Source: JAXMEB01 sp046348545
GTDB taxonomy: Bacteria > Pseudomonadota > Gammaproteobacteria > Berkiellales > Berkiellaceae
Assembly (NCBI GenBank): GCA_046348545.1
Contig: JAXMEB010000004.1
Span: 62,001 to 126,000, forward strand
Direction: 5' to 3'
Length of the DNA: 64,000 nucleotides
How positions within the stretch are numbered: the stretch's first letter is position 1; every line of letters begins with the position of its first letter. A program made the position numbers and the translations under genes. Positions 17,620-27,045 of the stretch are shown here, piece after piece. The notes under the pieces were generated by a model, which saw only the letters and a program-made list of their open reading frames with translations, searched no databases and was not told the origin of the DNA.

Positions 17620-18666
17620 ATGTCAGATATGAGAGAAAAATTTATCAAAAATAGCCGAACGATTTTATCGAATCCTCATACGTCAAAAGGATCTCAATCG
17701 ACGCAAAAAATAGATCCGAAGCAGTTTGGGAAGGTTGGTTTATTGATGGGAGGCGGCTCAGGTGAGCGGGCGGTTTCTTTAGAAAGTGGAAAGGCCATCT
17801 TTGACGCTATGAAGCGACAAGGAATTCAGGTTGAGGCCATTGATGTGCAGGGTGATTTTATTCCCAAGTTGGTCCAAGGACAATTCGATTTGGTTTTTAA
17901 CATTGTCCATGGCAAGCAGGGAGAAGATGGCGTATTGCAGGGCTTATTAGAAATGCTAGGGTTGCCTTATGTGGGTAGTCGAGTTGCTGCTTCAGCTTTT
18001 GCAATGGATAAAGCACGTTCGAAACTCATTTGGAGCACTTTAGGTTTACCGACGGCCCCATTTGGCGTGGCTTATGATCTCGATGAAGCCAAAGAAATTG
18101 TTGAGGCGCTGAACTATTTTCCCCTTGCAGTCAAGCCAAATGGAGAGGGGTCTAGTTTAGGGGTCACCAAACTAGAAAAATTAAGCGATTTACCTAAAGC
18201 GTTTGGATTGGCTAGACAATATGGTGCCGTTATCATTGAAAAATGGATTCAAGGGGACGACTTTTTTGTCAGTATTGTGGGTGATGAAGTTTATCCTGCG
18301 GTTCAAGTGAAAAGTGCCAGTGCCTTCTATGATTATCATGCGAAGTATCATTCAGAGGAAACAGTTTACCTTTGTCCTCCTCCAATTCAGCCAGATGAAG
18401 CTAAAACACTATCGCGTATTGCTGAAGAGGCTTATTATGCGCTAGGTTGTCAGGGTTGGGGGCGTGTTGACTTGGTTCGAGATCAATCTGGTCAATTTTG
18501 GGTCCTTGAGGTTAACACCTTACCGGGAATGACATCACATAGTTTAGTACCTATGTCAGCACGAGCTGCGGGTTTATCGTTTGATGAACTTGTCGTTAAA
18601 ATTTTATCTACATCGCTTATTGATGCTGAAAGGGAAAGAAAGCAAGTCCATGGGGCGCAAGTATAG
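17620..18666 (+). CDS. ddl: D-alanine:D-alanine ligase
   Basis: 348 residues, ATP-grasp fold. Typical blocks: GLLMGGGSGERAVSLESG, VHGKQGEDGVLQGLLEMLGLPYVG, AVKPNGEGSSLGVT and WVLEVNTLPGMTSHSLVP. About 35 extra polar residues precede the first conserved strand compared with DdlB. The ATG at 17620 is used here, but a start nearer the domain cannot be excluded. It supplies D-Ala-D-Ala for MurF. Confidence 0.95.
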   Translation: MSDMREKFIKNSRTILSNPHTSKGSQSTQKIDPKQFGKVGLLMGGGSGERAVSLESGKAIFDAMKRQGIQVEAIDVQGDFIPKLVQGQFDLVFNIVHGKQGEDGVLQGLLEMLGLPYVGSRVAASAFAMDKARSKLIWSTLGLPTAPFGVAYDLDEAKEIVEALNYFPLAVKPNGEGSSLGVTKLEKLSDLPKAFGLARQYGAVIIEKWIQGDDFFVSIVGDEVYPAVQVKSASAFYDYHAKYHSEETVYLCPPPIQPDEAKTLSRIAEEAYYALGCQGWGRVDLVRDQSGQFWVLEVNTLPGMTSHSLVPMSARAAGLSFDELVVKILSTSLIDAERERKQVHGAQV

Positions 18667-19414
18667 ATTGACAGAAGAGGGTCACCGTCGACAGGTGACC
18701 CAACGCAAAGAGCGCTTCAAATGGTTAAAGCACCCGCTTTTACAGTTGGTTACTTTTCTAATTGCATTAGGTGCGGCCACTTATGGTGTCTTAACTTGGA
18801 TGGAACCCAACCGTTTTCCGGTGACAACGGTTCAAGTTGTTGGTGAGATAACACATATTGATAAAAAAGAAATTTATCAAATTGTCATGCCGGAAATTGA
18901 GCATGGTTTCTTTGGTGTGAGTGTCAATCGTCTTCAAGCCAAAATGGTTGACTTGCCTTGGATTAAATCAACCTCCGTTAGGAGAGTGTGGCCAGGGAAA
19001 TTGGTGATAGTGGTTACAGAAGAAATCCCCCTCGCTTATTGGAATTCAGATAGTTTATTAAATCAATCTGGCCAGATTTTTAGCCCACCAAAGTCTAGTT
19101 TTCCAAGTGGCTTACCTAAATTGATGGGGCCTGAAGGGAAAGAAATCCAAGTTTTAGAACAATTTTTAAAAATGAGCAAGACCTTGAGTCCATTAGCGCT
19201 TACAATAGCGAAAGTAGAATTAGCCCCACGCGGTGCTTGGTATTTAAGTTTGAGCAATGGCATTGATGTTATTCTTGGCACAGATGAGATAACAGAAAGG
19301 TTGAATCGTTTTGTTTCAAGCTACAATAAAATACTGAGTCAATCGCAGATGCCGGTGCGCTACGTCGATATGCGCTATACCAATAGTATAGCGGTCGGCT
19401 GGAAAACTGGATAA
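18650..19414 (+). CDS. ftsQ: cell division protein FtsQ
   Basis: 254 residues from the ATG at 18650 (MGRKYRLTEEGHR), which gives a normal FtsQ length. In-frame ATGs at 18623 and 18581 would extend it further into ddl and have no clear ribosome-binding site. It has a basic cytoplasmic tail, one membrane segment (about 24-42), then a POTRA domain (FPVTTVQVVGEITHIDKKEI) and the FtsQ beta domain. It recruits FtsL and FtsB to the divisome. Confidence 0.92.
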   Translation: MGRKYRLTEEGHRRQVTQRKERFKWLKHPLLQLVTFLIALGAATYGVLTWMEPNRFPVTTVQVVGEITHIDKKEIYQIVMPEIEHGFFGVSVNRLQAKMVDLPWIKSTSVRRVWPGKLVIVVTEEIPLAYWNSDSLLNQSGQIFSPPKSSFPSGLPKLMGPEGKEIQVLEQFLKMSKTLSPLALTIAKVELAPRGAWYLSLSNGIDVILGTDEITERLNRFVSSYNKILSQSQMPVRYVDMRYTNSIAVGWKTG

Positions 19415-19442
19415 CATAGGTTGCATTGGAGTGAGCAAATCC

Positions 19443-20678
19443 ATGTCGAAAAAACCTGATAGAAATTTAATTGTCGGTCTCGATATTGGGACTTCTAAGG
19501 TTGTGGCGATCGTCGGTGAGATCACCTTAGAAGGCGAAATCGAGATCATTGGTATTGGCTCGCATCCTTCTCATGGTTTAAAAAAGGGTGTTGTTGTCAA
19601 TATTGAGGCGACTGTTCAATCGATTCAGCGAGCGATTGAAGAGGCTGAACTAATGGCGGGATGTCAGATATATTCCGTGTTTACGGGTATTGCGGGTAGT
19701 CATATTCGGAGTTTGAATTCGCACGGTATCGTTGCGATCAGGGACAATGAAGTCTCGCAAACTGACGTTGATCGAGTTATTGATGCGGCTAAAGCGGTTG
19801 CGATACCGGCCGATCAGAAAATCCTTCACATTTTACCCCAGCAATTTATCATCGATAGTCAAGATAGCATTCGTGAACCGGTGGGGATGTCTGGTGTTCG
19901 CTTAGAAGCCAAGGTACATATTGTCACAGGCAGTGTGTCAGCTGCTCAAAACATTGTGAAATGCGTCAGGCGCTGCAATTTAGAAGTTGATGACATTATT
20001 CTGCAGCAATTAGCGTCCAGCTATGCTGTTCTAACGAATGATGAAAAAGAACTCGGTGTTTGTTTGGTGGATATTGGGGGTGGGACAACGGATATTGCCG
20101 TCTTCACGCAAGGGGCTATTCGTCATACGGCTGTTATTCCTATTGCAGGCGACCAAGTGACCAACGACATTGCGGTTGCATTAAGAATCCCAACTCAAAA
20201 CGCTGAAGTTCTGAAAATAAAATATGCTTACGCTGATTTGTCGCGAGCGAATGAAAAAGAAATGGTTGAAGTGACAAGCTTTAGTGATAGACCTGGGCGA
20301 GAAATTTCGCGTGAAACCTTTGCTCAAGTGGTTGAGCCGCGATTCGAAGAACTTTTTGCATTGGTTCAAGCTGAATTGCGTCACCATGGTTTAGAAGACA
20401 TTTTAGGATCGGGGATTGTATTGACGGGCGGTAGCTCGAAAATGGAAGGTGCCGTTGAGTTAGCGGAACGAGTCTTTAATATGCCGGTCCGACTTGGATT
20501 GCCCAGATTTGTGACGGGACTGACAGAGGTTGTCAACAATCCGATTTATTCGACAGGGGTTGGATTACTATTATATGGTCGTCAGCAACAAGTGGAACGC
20601 CAAGGCGATTCAAACATGCGTCCGGGATTACCGGGCATGTGGGGACGTGTGAAGCGATGGATCCAGGGGAATTTTTAA
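19443..20678 (+). CDS. ftsA: cell division protein FtsA
   Basis: 411 residues from the ATG at 19443, chosen because LIVGLDIGTSK then falls at the same position as in E. coli FtsA; a GTG at 19431 would add four residues. Actin-fold motifs: phosphate 1 GLDIGTSKV, phosphate 2 CLVDIGGGTTDIAVF, adenosine TGGSSKMEG. The 1C domain carries VHIVTGSVSAAQNI. The C-terminus (GRVKRWIQGNF) is the amphipathic membrane-targeting helix that tethers FtsZ. Confidence 0.97.
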   Translation: MSKKPDRNLIVGLDIGTSKVVAIVGEITLEGEIEIIGIGSHPSHGLKKGVVVNIEATVQSIQRAIEEAELMAGCQIYSVFTGIAGSHIRSLNSHGIVAIRDNEVSQTDVDRVIDAAKAVAIPADQKILHILPQQFIIDSQDSIREPVGMSGVRLEAKVHIVTGSVSAAQNIVKCVRRCNLEVDDIILQQLASSYAVLTNDEKELGVCLVDIGGGTTDIAVFTQGAIRHTAVIPIAGDQVTNDIAVALRIPTQNAEVLKIKYAYADLSRANEKEMVEVTSFSDRPGREISRETFAQVVEPRFEELFALVQAELRHHGLEDILGSGIVLTGGSSKMEGAVELAERVFNMPVRLGLPRFVTGLTEVVNNPIYSTGVGLLLYGRQQQVERQGDSNMRPGLPGMWGRVKRWIQGNF

Positions 20679-20700
20679 GTTTTTGATTTAGGAGACAGTG

Positions 20701-21864
20701 ATGAGCGAAATGTTTGAATTGATGGATAGCTTTCCACAATCTGCTGTGATCAAAGTGATCGGCGTTGGCGGGGGTGGTGGTAATGCGATTGAGCACATGG
20801 TCAGTGCCGAGATTGAAGGCGTGGAGTTTGTTTGTGCGAATACCGATGCGCAAGCCTTAAAGAATTCATCAGCCCGCACCGTGTTGCAATTGGGTTCAGA
20901 AGTGACCAAAGGCTTAGGCGCCGGCGCCAATCCAGATGTTGGCAGACAAGCTGCGCTTGAAGATGCTGATCGCATTCGAGATGTCTTAGATGGTGCGGAT
21001 ATGGTCTTTATCACAGCGGGTATGGGTGGCGGTACTGGTACCGGTGCAGCGCCTGTTGTTGCAGAAATTGCAAAAGAAATTGGTGCATTGACGGTGGCCG
21101 TTGTCACTCGTCCATTTCCATTTGAAGGCCGCAAACGGATGCAAATTGCAGAGCATGGGATTCGATCATTGGCCTCTCATGTTGATTCATTGATTACCAT
21201 TCCCAATGAAAAGTTATTAACTGTCTTAGGGAAAGGGGTGACGCTCCTCGATGCATTTAGAGCGGCGAATAATGTCCTATTAGGCGCTGTACAAGGTATT
21301 GCGGAGCTGATTACCCGTCCTGGTTTGATCAACGTCGACTTTGCAGACGTTCGCACGGTGATGAGTGAAATGGGTATGGCAATGATGGGGACTGGTTCTG
21401 CAAGCGGTGAAAATAGAGCCCGTGAAGCAGCCGAAGCGGCGATCTCTAGCCCGTTATTAGATGATATCGATTTAGCCGGTGCGCGTGGTGTACTCGTGAA
21501 TGTGACTGCGGGTATGGATCTTTCTATCTCTGAATTTGAAGAAGTGGGTGATGCGATCAAGGCCTTCACCATGGATGATGCGACAGTCATCGTTGGAACG
21601 GTGATTGATCCTCAGATGACTGATGAGCTCCGAGTGACCTTGGTGGCAACTGGATTAGGTGGTGGACGTTCGAATTTCTGGCGTGAAGAAGCGGCTGAAA
21701 TGGTGTCTCCTTCTAAGGTAGAACTGCATGGTAAGCAAGACCTTCGGGCGGCATTATTGAGAAAGCCTCAGGCCAATGTCCAAAGCCGAAACGCTAAGTC
21801 AGGTGCAAATGCTGATCTGGATTACTTGGATATCCCCGCATTTTTAAGGCGTCAAGCAGATTAG
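20701..21864 (+). CDS. ftsZ: cell division GTPase FtsZ
   Basis: 387 residues from the ATG at 20701, with GGAG six bases upstream. Motifs: IGVGGGGGNAIEHM, ANTDAQAL, the tubulin signature GGGTGTGAAPVVAE, NVDFADVRTVM and the C-terminal peptide DYLDIPAFLRRQ that binds FtsA and ZipA. The disordered linker is short. It forms the Z ring. It lies 22 bp after ftsA. Confidence 0.98.
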   Translation: MSEMFELMDSFPQSAVIKVIGVGGGGGNAIEHMVSAEIEGVEFVCANTDAQALKNSSARTVLQLGSEVTKGLGAGANPDVGRQAALEDADRIRDVLDGADMVFITAGMGGGTGTGAAPVVAEIAKEIGALTVAVVTRPFPFEGRKRMQIAEHGIRSLASHVDSLITIPNEKLLTVLGKGVTLLDAFRAANNVLLGAVQGIAELITRPGLINVDFADVRTVMSEMGMAMMGTGSASGENRAREAAEAAISSPLLDDIDLAGARGVLVNVTAGMDLSISEFEEVGDAIKAFTMDDATVIVGTVIDPQMTDELRVTLVATGLGGGRSNFWREEAAEMVSPSKVELHGKQDLRAALLRKPQANVQSRNAKSGANADLDYLDIPAFLRRQAD

Positions 21865-21876
21865 CTGCTAAATTTA

Positions 21877-21885
21877 TGGTATGAT
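21877..21885 (+). promoter_or_regulatory. extended -10 promoter of lpxC
   Basis: TGG directly followed by TATGAT (21880-21885) is an extended -10 element about 50 bp upstream of lpxC and just after the ftsZ stop. No good -35 is visible, which is common for extended -10 promoters. It would uncouple lipid A synthesis from the dcw operon. Confidence 0.5.
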
Positions 21886-21934
21886 ATCCGGCTAATTTAG
21901 CTGACCATTTGACTTTGATAGTGAGCTTGCTTTC

Positions 21935-22855
21935 ATGATTAGGCAAAGAACTTTAAAAAATGAAATACGGGCGACGGGTGTGGGCGTGCATACAGGAGAG
22001 AAAGTTTTCCTGACGCTCAAGCCGGCACCTGTAAATACGGGCATCGTGTTCAAGCGGGTGGATCTTCAACCAGAAGTTATCATTCCTGCGAAAGCAGAGT
22101 TTGTCGGAGATACTTCTTTTTGTACAACCCTCGTCAAAGAGGGGGTTCGAATCGGGACCGTTGAACACTTAATGTCTGCGTTGTCTGGTTTAGGCATTGA
22201 TAACGCTTACGTTGAGTTGAGCGCTCCTGAAGTGCCTATCATGGATGGCAGCTGTAGTCCGTTTGTATTTTTAATTCAGTCGGCTGGCATTCAAACTCAA
22301 GATGCACCCAAGCGCTTTATTGTGATCAAGCAAGCCCTTGAAGTGCATGATGGTGACAAATGGGTTCGTGTTGAGCCGTTTGATGGCTTTAAAGTTTCTT
22401 TCTCCATTGATTTCGATCATCCTGTCATTAGAAACAGCCAGCAAGACACGGTCCTCAATTTCGCGAGTGCTTCGTTTGTCAAAGAAGTTTCTCGTGCCAG
22501 AACTTTTGGCTTTCTAGCCGATTTTGAGTGGTTGAGAGCGAATAATTTGGCTTCAGGCGCCAGTTTAGATAACGCCATTGTGTTAGATGACTATAAGGTC
22601 CTCAATGAAGATGGCTTGCGCTACGAAAATGAGTTCGTCAGGCATAAAATTCTGGATGCGGTTGGCGATCTGTATTTATTAGGTCATAGCGTTATTGGTG
22701 CGTTTTATGGCCGTAAATCTGGACACACGCTGAACAATAAGCTGAACCGCGCCATACTGGCCGATGAATCAGCCTATGAAATCGTGACCTTTGAAGAGCA
22801 ACAAAAAAGCCCAGCATTGTTGGGCGGATTTGAGTGGGCTGCTCAAGAAGCTTAA
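21935..22855 (+). CDS. lpxC: UDP-3-O-acyl-N-acetylglucosamine deacetylase LpxC
   Basis: 306 residues. The zinc ligands are in place: His78 in TVEHLMSAL, then His237 and Asp241 in HKILDAVGD; His264 in SGHTLNN is the catalytic general acid/base. It commits UDP-acyl-GlcNAc to lipid A synthesis, so the organism makes lipopolysaccharide. It is the last gene of the cluster and has its own promoter. Confidence 0.97.
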   Translation: MIRQRTLKNEIRATGVGVHTGEKVFLTLKPAPVNTGIVFKRVDLQPEVIIPAKAEFVGDTSFCTTLVKEGVRIGTVEHLMSALSGLGIDNAYVELSAPEVPIMDGSCSPFVFLIQSAGIQTQDAPKRFIVIKQALEVHDGDKWVRVEPFDGFKVSFSIDFDHPVIRNSQQDTVLNFASASFVKEVSRARTFGFLADFEWLRANNLASGASLDNAIVLDDYKVLNEDGLRYENEFVRHKILDAVGDLYLLGHSVIGAFYGRKSGHTLNNKLNRAILADESAYEIVTFEEQQKSPALLGGFEWAAQEA

Positions 22856-22889
22856 GTCTCTCCTTAATTCATGTCAGTGCTATTGATTT

Positions 22890-23004
22890 CCCTTCTCCCG
22901 ATTTCGGGAGAAGGTGCCTGAAAGGCGGATGAGGGTTAGATTAAATTCTAAGTAACCCTCACCCGGCCCTGCGGGCCACCCTCTCCCACTATTGGGAGAG
23001 GGGA
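22890..23004. repeat. composite palindromic intergenic repeat (REP/BIME-like)
   Basis: Four successive inverted repeats: CCTTCTCCCG/CGGGAGAAGG (22891-22914), GAGGGTTA/TAACCCTC (about 22931-22960), GGCCCTGCGGGCC (22965-22977), and CCCTCTCCC/GGGAGAGGG (22980-23002). It lies between the convergent lpxC and dciA genes and could act as a two-way transcription stop. No coding potential. Confidence 0.7.
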
Positions 23005-23011
23005 TAAACTA

Positions 23012-23479
23012 CTACGCTCCACATCTCGCCAATCGTTCCAAAGCGGCTTTAAGGGCTTCATTACCGGGTACGGATTCATCAAGCTCATTTGCCAGGGCTT
23101 GGAAAGCTTCGGCTGCCTCTTGGGGGAGAGCCGTGGGAGGCGCCTCCTCTTTGGAAGGGGATCCTGGTTCAATCTTCGTGGCTTGGAGGCGAGCGACCTT
23201 CACTTGTATCGACCGAATGCTGATCCATCTGGGCTCTTGGCGTAGATTCTGTAATAATTCACCGGATAGAAAACGAAGCTGCGTAGCCCATGCGGGAGAG
23301 CTAGCGACCAAGGTCAGGATCCCCTTTTGGTAGAGCCCGACTTGGCAATGCGGCCTAATGGCTTCGGGTAGTCTTGTTTGGATCCAATGGCTTAGTTCCT
23401 GGATGGCCTGTACGGTTTGGAGAATACTGGCTAGATCGCATTGAGGGGATTGAAGCAAATCAAGGACATGATGAGGCAT
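23012..23479 (-). CDS. dciA: DciA-like (DUF721) replicative-helicase loader
   Basis: 155 residues of the DUF721/DciA family. The N-terminal KH-like region contains LVASSPAWATQLRFLSGELLQNL, the most conserved family block, followed by a Pro-rich, acidic C-terminal tail. DciA is the ancestral loader of the DnaB helicase in bacteria lacking DnaC. Its position between lpxC and secA matches the usual gammaproteobacterial location. Confidence 0.85.
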   Translation of the reverse strand: MPHHVLDLLQSPQCDLASILQTVQAIQELSHWIQTRLPEAIRPHCQVGLYQKGILTLVASSPAWATQLRFLSGELLQNLRQEPRWISIRSIQVKVARLQATKIEPGSPSKEEAPPTALPQEAAEAFQALANELDESVPGNEALKAALERLARCGA

Positions 23480-23548
23480 AAATTCTGTCGACAGGCCAGT
23501 GTAAAGGCCATTATAGTTTAGCTTTGAAAAAAAGGGCAGTATTCCACA

Positions 23549-26260
23549 ATGATCACTCGGGCATTTAAAGCGATTTTTGGTTCACGCAATCAACGTCTTT
23601 TGAAAAAGTATCAAAAAGTTGTTCAAGAGATTAATGCTATGGAGCCCGCCCTTCAGCAGCTTGCCGATAGTCAGTTGTTTGCCAAGACGGATGAATTTAA
23701 ATCCAGGCTTCAAAAAGGCGAAACACTCGATAAAATTCTCCCGGAAGCTTTTGCGGTTGTGCGTGAAACCAGTCGTCGTAAATTGGGGTTGCGTCACTTT
23801 GATGTTCAGCTGATTGGTGGGATGGCCCTTCACCACGGCAAAATTTCTGAAATGTCGACGGGTGAGGGTAAAACCTTGATGGCGACCTTACCCGTTTATT
23901 TAAATGCCTTGACCGGTGATCCAGTCTATGTAGTGACGGTCAATGATTATTTAGCCCGTCGAGATGCTGAATGGATGGAGCCTATTTACCAGGCATTGGG
24001 ATTGACCGTGGGGGTGGTGTTCCCCAGAATGCGCCCAGATGTTAAGCGCGAAAGCTATCAAGCGGATGTCATTTATGCAACCAACAATGAGCTGGGGTTT
24101 GATTATCTTCGCAATAAAATGGCTTACAGTCCTGAAGAGTGTGTCCAAGGTAAACTTTCATTTGCTATCGTTGATGAAGTCGACTCCATTTTAATTGATG
24201 AAGCCAGAACGCCCTTGATTATTTCAGGTGCGGCAGAAGACAGTTCTCATCTTTACGCCAGAATGAATCGAGTGATTCCCCGTCTGAAAATGCAAGAAAA
24301 GAAAGAGGGGCCGGGTGATTATTATCTGGATGAAAAGACCAAACAAGCGTATCTGACTGAAGAAGGGCATGAGTCGGTTGAAAACCTACTCCGCTCAGAG
24401 AGTATTTTAGGGCCAGATGAAAGCTTATACGACACGGCTAGCATTAGTGTGTTACATCACTTGACGGCTTGCTTGCGTGCGCACACCTTGTTTAAACGTG
24501 ATGTTGATTATCTCATTCAAAATCAAAAAGTAGTGATTGTTGATGAGCATACGGGGCGAACAATGCCTGGCCGGCGTTGGGGAGATGGGTTACATCAAGC
24601 GGTTGAAGCTAAGGAAGGTGTGCCGATTCAGAGTGAGAATCAAACACTTGCATCAATCACGTTTCAAAATTTCTTTAGGCTTTTTGATAAATTAGCGGGT
24701 ATGACGGGAACGGCTGATACGGAGGCTTATGAATTTCATGAAATTTATGGCTTAGAAGTCGTGGTGATTCCGACGAACAAGCCGTGCCAAAGGACCGATC
24801 ATGCGGATGTGATTTATCTATCTCGTGATGAGAAATTTGATGCGATTATTAAAGAAATACAAGATTACGTTAAAAATAAGCGTCCTGTTTTAGTGGGGAC
24901 TATTTCTATTGAGGCTTCTGAATATCTTTCACAGCGGCTTTCTAAGCATCACATTGAGCATCAAGTTTTGAATGCAAAATTTCATGAACAGGAAGCTAAA
25001 ATTATTGCGGATGCAGGGCGGCCCGGTGCGGTTACCATTGCCACCAATATGGCCGGTCGAGGTACCGATATTGTATTGGGGGGCAGTTTGGATTCAGAGA
25101 TGAGAGCGCTTGAAGATCCAACAGAAGATCAAATCAGTGCAATTAGAGCAGCTTGGCAGAAACGACATGATGAAGTCGTTAAGGCTGGAGGCTTACATAT
25201 TCTAGGCACCGAGCGCCATGAATCTAGGCGCATTGATAACCAATTGCGAGGACGATCTGGTCGTCAAGGTGATCCCGGTTCTAGCCGATTTTACTTAGCC
25301 TTAGATGATAATTTGATGCGCATATTTGGTTCAGACCGTATGACAGGTTTGATGCGAAAGTTAGGGGTTCAACCAGGTGAAGCGATTACGCATCCTTGGG
25401 TATCCAGAGCCATTGAAAATGCTCAACGTAAAGTAGAAGGGCACAATTTCGATATTCGTAAACAACTACTCGAATACGATAACGTGGCTAACGATCAGCG
25501 TAAAGTGATCTATGAACAGCGCGATCAATTAATGAAAACAGATGATATCAGCGACAGCATTGAACATATTCGTGAGTCGGTACTGGCTAGTGTTTTTGCT
25601 GAGTTTGTCCCGCCGCAAAGTCTTGAAGAGATGTGGGATATTGAAGGGCTTGAGACGGCATTAAAACGCGAATTTGCGATTGAATTACCGATTGTGCAGT
25701 GGCTGGCAGAAGATAATAATTTACATGAGGAAACTTTGCGGGCTCGTATTTTAGAAGCCGCACTCAAAGCGTTTAATTCCAAAGAAGATTTAATTGGCCA
25801 TGAGGCCATGCGAAAATTTGAAAAGTCAGTGATGCTGCATTGTTTAGATACCCATTGGAAGGAACATTTAGCAGCCATGGATTATTTAAGGCAAAGTATC
25901 GGTTTAAGAGGGTACGCTCAAAAGGACCCAAAACAAGAATACAAACGAGAGGCCTTTAATTTATTCAGCAATATGTTAGAGCAGATTAAACGAGAAGTGA
26001 TTAGCCTGCTTTGCCGTGTTGAAATTCAACCTCAAGAAATCGCAGCCGTTGAAGAAAAACGTCGCCAGGAAGCTGAACGAGAAGCGCAAAGTCTAAATTA
26101 TCAACATGAAGAAGCTAACGCTTTAGATCTGGAAGAGGAGTCTGAAGCCCTCGCCAATGCAACCTTCACACGCGATGCGCCCAAAGTCGGACGTAATGAT
26201 ATTTGTCCCTGTGGTTCTGGGCGAAAATATAAAATCTGTCATGGGCGTTTGACCGCTTGA
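23549..26260 (+). CDS. secA: preprotein translocase ATPase SecA
   Basis: 903 residues. Walker A is in MSTGEGKTLMATLP (near 105), Walker B is VDEVDSILIDEARTPLIISG, and helicase motifs GTISIEASEYLS, TNMAGRGTDIVLGG and QLRGRSGRQGDPG are present. The C-terminus keeps the zinc-binding SEC-C motif NDICPCGSGRKYKICHG that contacts SecB. It powers export through SecYEG. Its stop abuts that of the convergent gene at 26261. Confidence 0.98.
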   Translation: MITRAFKAIFGSRNQRLLKKYQKVVQEINAMEPALQQLADSQLFAKTDEFKSRLQKGETLDKILPEAFAVVRETSRRKLGLRHFDVQLIGGMALHHGKISEMSTGEGKTLMATLPVYLNALTGDPVYVVTVNDYLARRDAEWMEPIYQALGLTVGVVFPRMRPDVKRESYQADVIYATNNELGFDYLRNKMAYSPEECVQGKLSFAIVDEVDSILIDEARTPLIISGAAEDSSHLYARMNRVIPRLKMQEKKEGPGDYYLDEKTKQAYLTEEGHESVENLLRSESILGPDESLYDTASISVLHHLTACLRAHTLFKRDVDYLIQNQKVVIVDEHTGRTMPGRRWGDGLHQAVEAKEGVPIQSENQTLASITFQNFFRLFDKLAGMTGTADTEAYEFHEIYGLEVVVIPTNKPCQRTDHADVIYLSRDEKFDAIIKEIQDYVKNKRPVLVGTISIEASEYLSQRLSKHHIEHQVLNAKFHEQEAKIIADAGRPGAVTIATNMAGRGTDIVLGGSLDSEMRALEDPTEDQISAIRAAWQKRHDEVVKAGGLHILGTERHESRRIDNQLRGRSGRQGDPGSSRFYLALDDNLMRIFGSDRMTGLMRKLGVQPGEAITHPWVSRAIENAQRKVEGHNFDIRKQLLEYDNVANDQRKVIYEQRDQLMKTDDISDSIEHIRESVLASVFAEFVPPQSLEEMWDIEGLETALKREFAIELPIVQWLAEDNNLHEETLRARILEAALKAFNSKEDLIGHEAMRKFEKSVMLHCLDTHWKEHLAAMDYLRQSIGLRGYAQKDPKQEYKREAFNLFSNMLEQIKREVISLLCRVEIQPQEIAAVEEKRRQEAEREAQSLNYQHEEANALDLEEESEALANATFTRDAPKVGRNDICPCGSGRKYKICHGRLTA

Positions 26261-26968
26261 TCATTGAGAACGCTTAGGTTTATTAGGCGTAGGAGGGTTC
26301 TGAAATTGATGTTGATTATTTTGATCATCTAGCCCAGTCACTTGCCGTTCTTTTTCAATAGGGGGGGGTGTGAGAATTGGTTGATTGGGCATCAAAGAGT
26401 CAAATTTATGAGCAATCTGTTCATCAGTCACTCTATTTCTCGGATCCGTTGTTGTCATCAGACTGGTCAATTTAGGGCTTAGATTCAATTTTTTAAATGT
26501 TTCCCCTAGGAAAAAAATGTCTGCTTTCGCCAATAGGGTGGCTTCATGTCCCTGATGATGTGCTATAGAGTCAGCGTTCCCTTGATATTGAACTAAAATA
26601 TGACCATCCTGAGAGCTTTTAATGCCAAAGCGTTCTAAACCTAAATCATTTAACATCAACCCACATTGATGAGCATCATAAACAATATCGTGCATACCTT
26701 TAACGACTTCTAATTTTTGAACAGGTGTTAAATTCTTAAAATCTTCGTAATTAAGCAGGCGATATCCTTCGGATAAGGGAGATGAAAAATAGGTCAATTG
26801 TCGTTGTAGGCTGATCAACCGTTTAACACCAGAGGCTCTCTTTTTTAAGAGTGCTTCAGCCTGGGGTGATTTTCTTTCAGTGAGTTTCACCAACTGTTGA
26901 TCTAGTTGAAGCATCTCAGACTGGAGCTTTTTAAGGTCGTCCCGAAGTGCTTCTTCAGAATTCCTCAT
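26261..26968 (-). CDS. unrecognised protein with a kinase C-lobe-like module
   Basis: 235 residues, no family recognised. Residues 1-60 look like a charged coiled-coil. The middle (about 85-180) reads like a decayed protein-kinase C-lobe: an AH..G..L loop (YDAHQCGLMLNDLGLERFGIK), then AKADIFFLGETFKKL in the place of the kinase DxxSLG helix, then DPRNRVTDEQI resembling the dPxxRpt end motif. Catalytic HRD and DFG are absent, so phosphotransfer is unlikely. A Pro/Gln-rich tail ends the protein. The next minus-strand gene upstream (27481-30654) carries the same module, suggesting duplication. Secreted effector is a guess. Confidence 0.6.
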   Translation of the reverse strand: MRNSEEALRDDLKKLQSEMLQLDQQLVKLTERKSPQAEALLKKRASGVKRLISLQRQLTYFSSPLSEGYRLLNYEDFKNLTPVQKLEVVKGMHDIVYDAHQCGLMLNDLGLERFGIKSSQDGHILVQYQGNADSIAHHQGHEATLLAKADIFFLGETFKKLNLSPKLTSLMTTTDPRNRVTDEQIAHKFDSLMPNQPILTPPPIEKERQVTGLDDQNNQHQFQNPPTPNKPKRSQ

Positions 26969-27045
26969 GGGATATACACCTATTTTTTACCATTCTAATA
27001 GCGTATCGGCAGATTGAATCTCTTAATGAGGCGCCATGCTACTTG

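Noticed and set aside
20698..20700. GTG one codon before the ftsZ ATG as start
   Set aside because: The GGAG ribosome site is best spaced to the ATG at 20701.
20688..21590. Two minus-strand open frames inside ftsZ
   Set aside because: Low-complexity Ser/Ala/Pro translations that are shadows of a strongly conserved gene.
22992..23333. Plus-strand open frame opposite dciA
   Set aside because: The minus-strand frame carries the conserved DUF721 block; the plus-strand frame has no family features.
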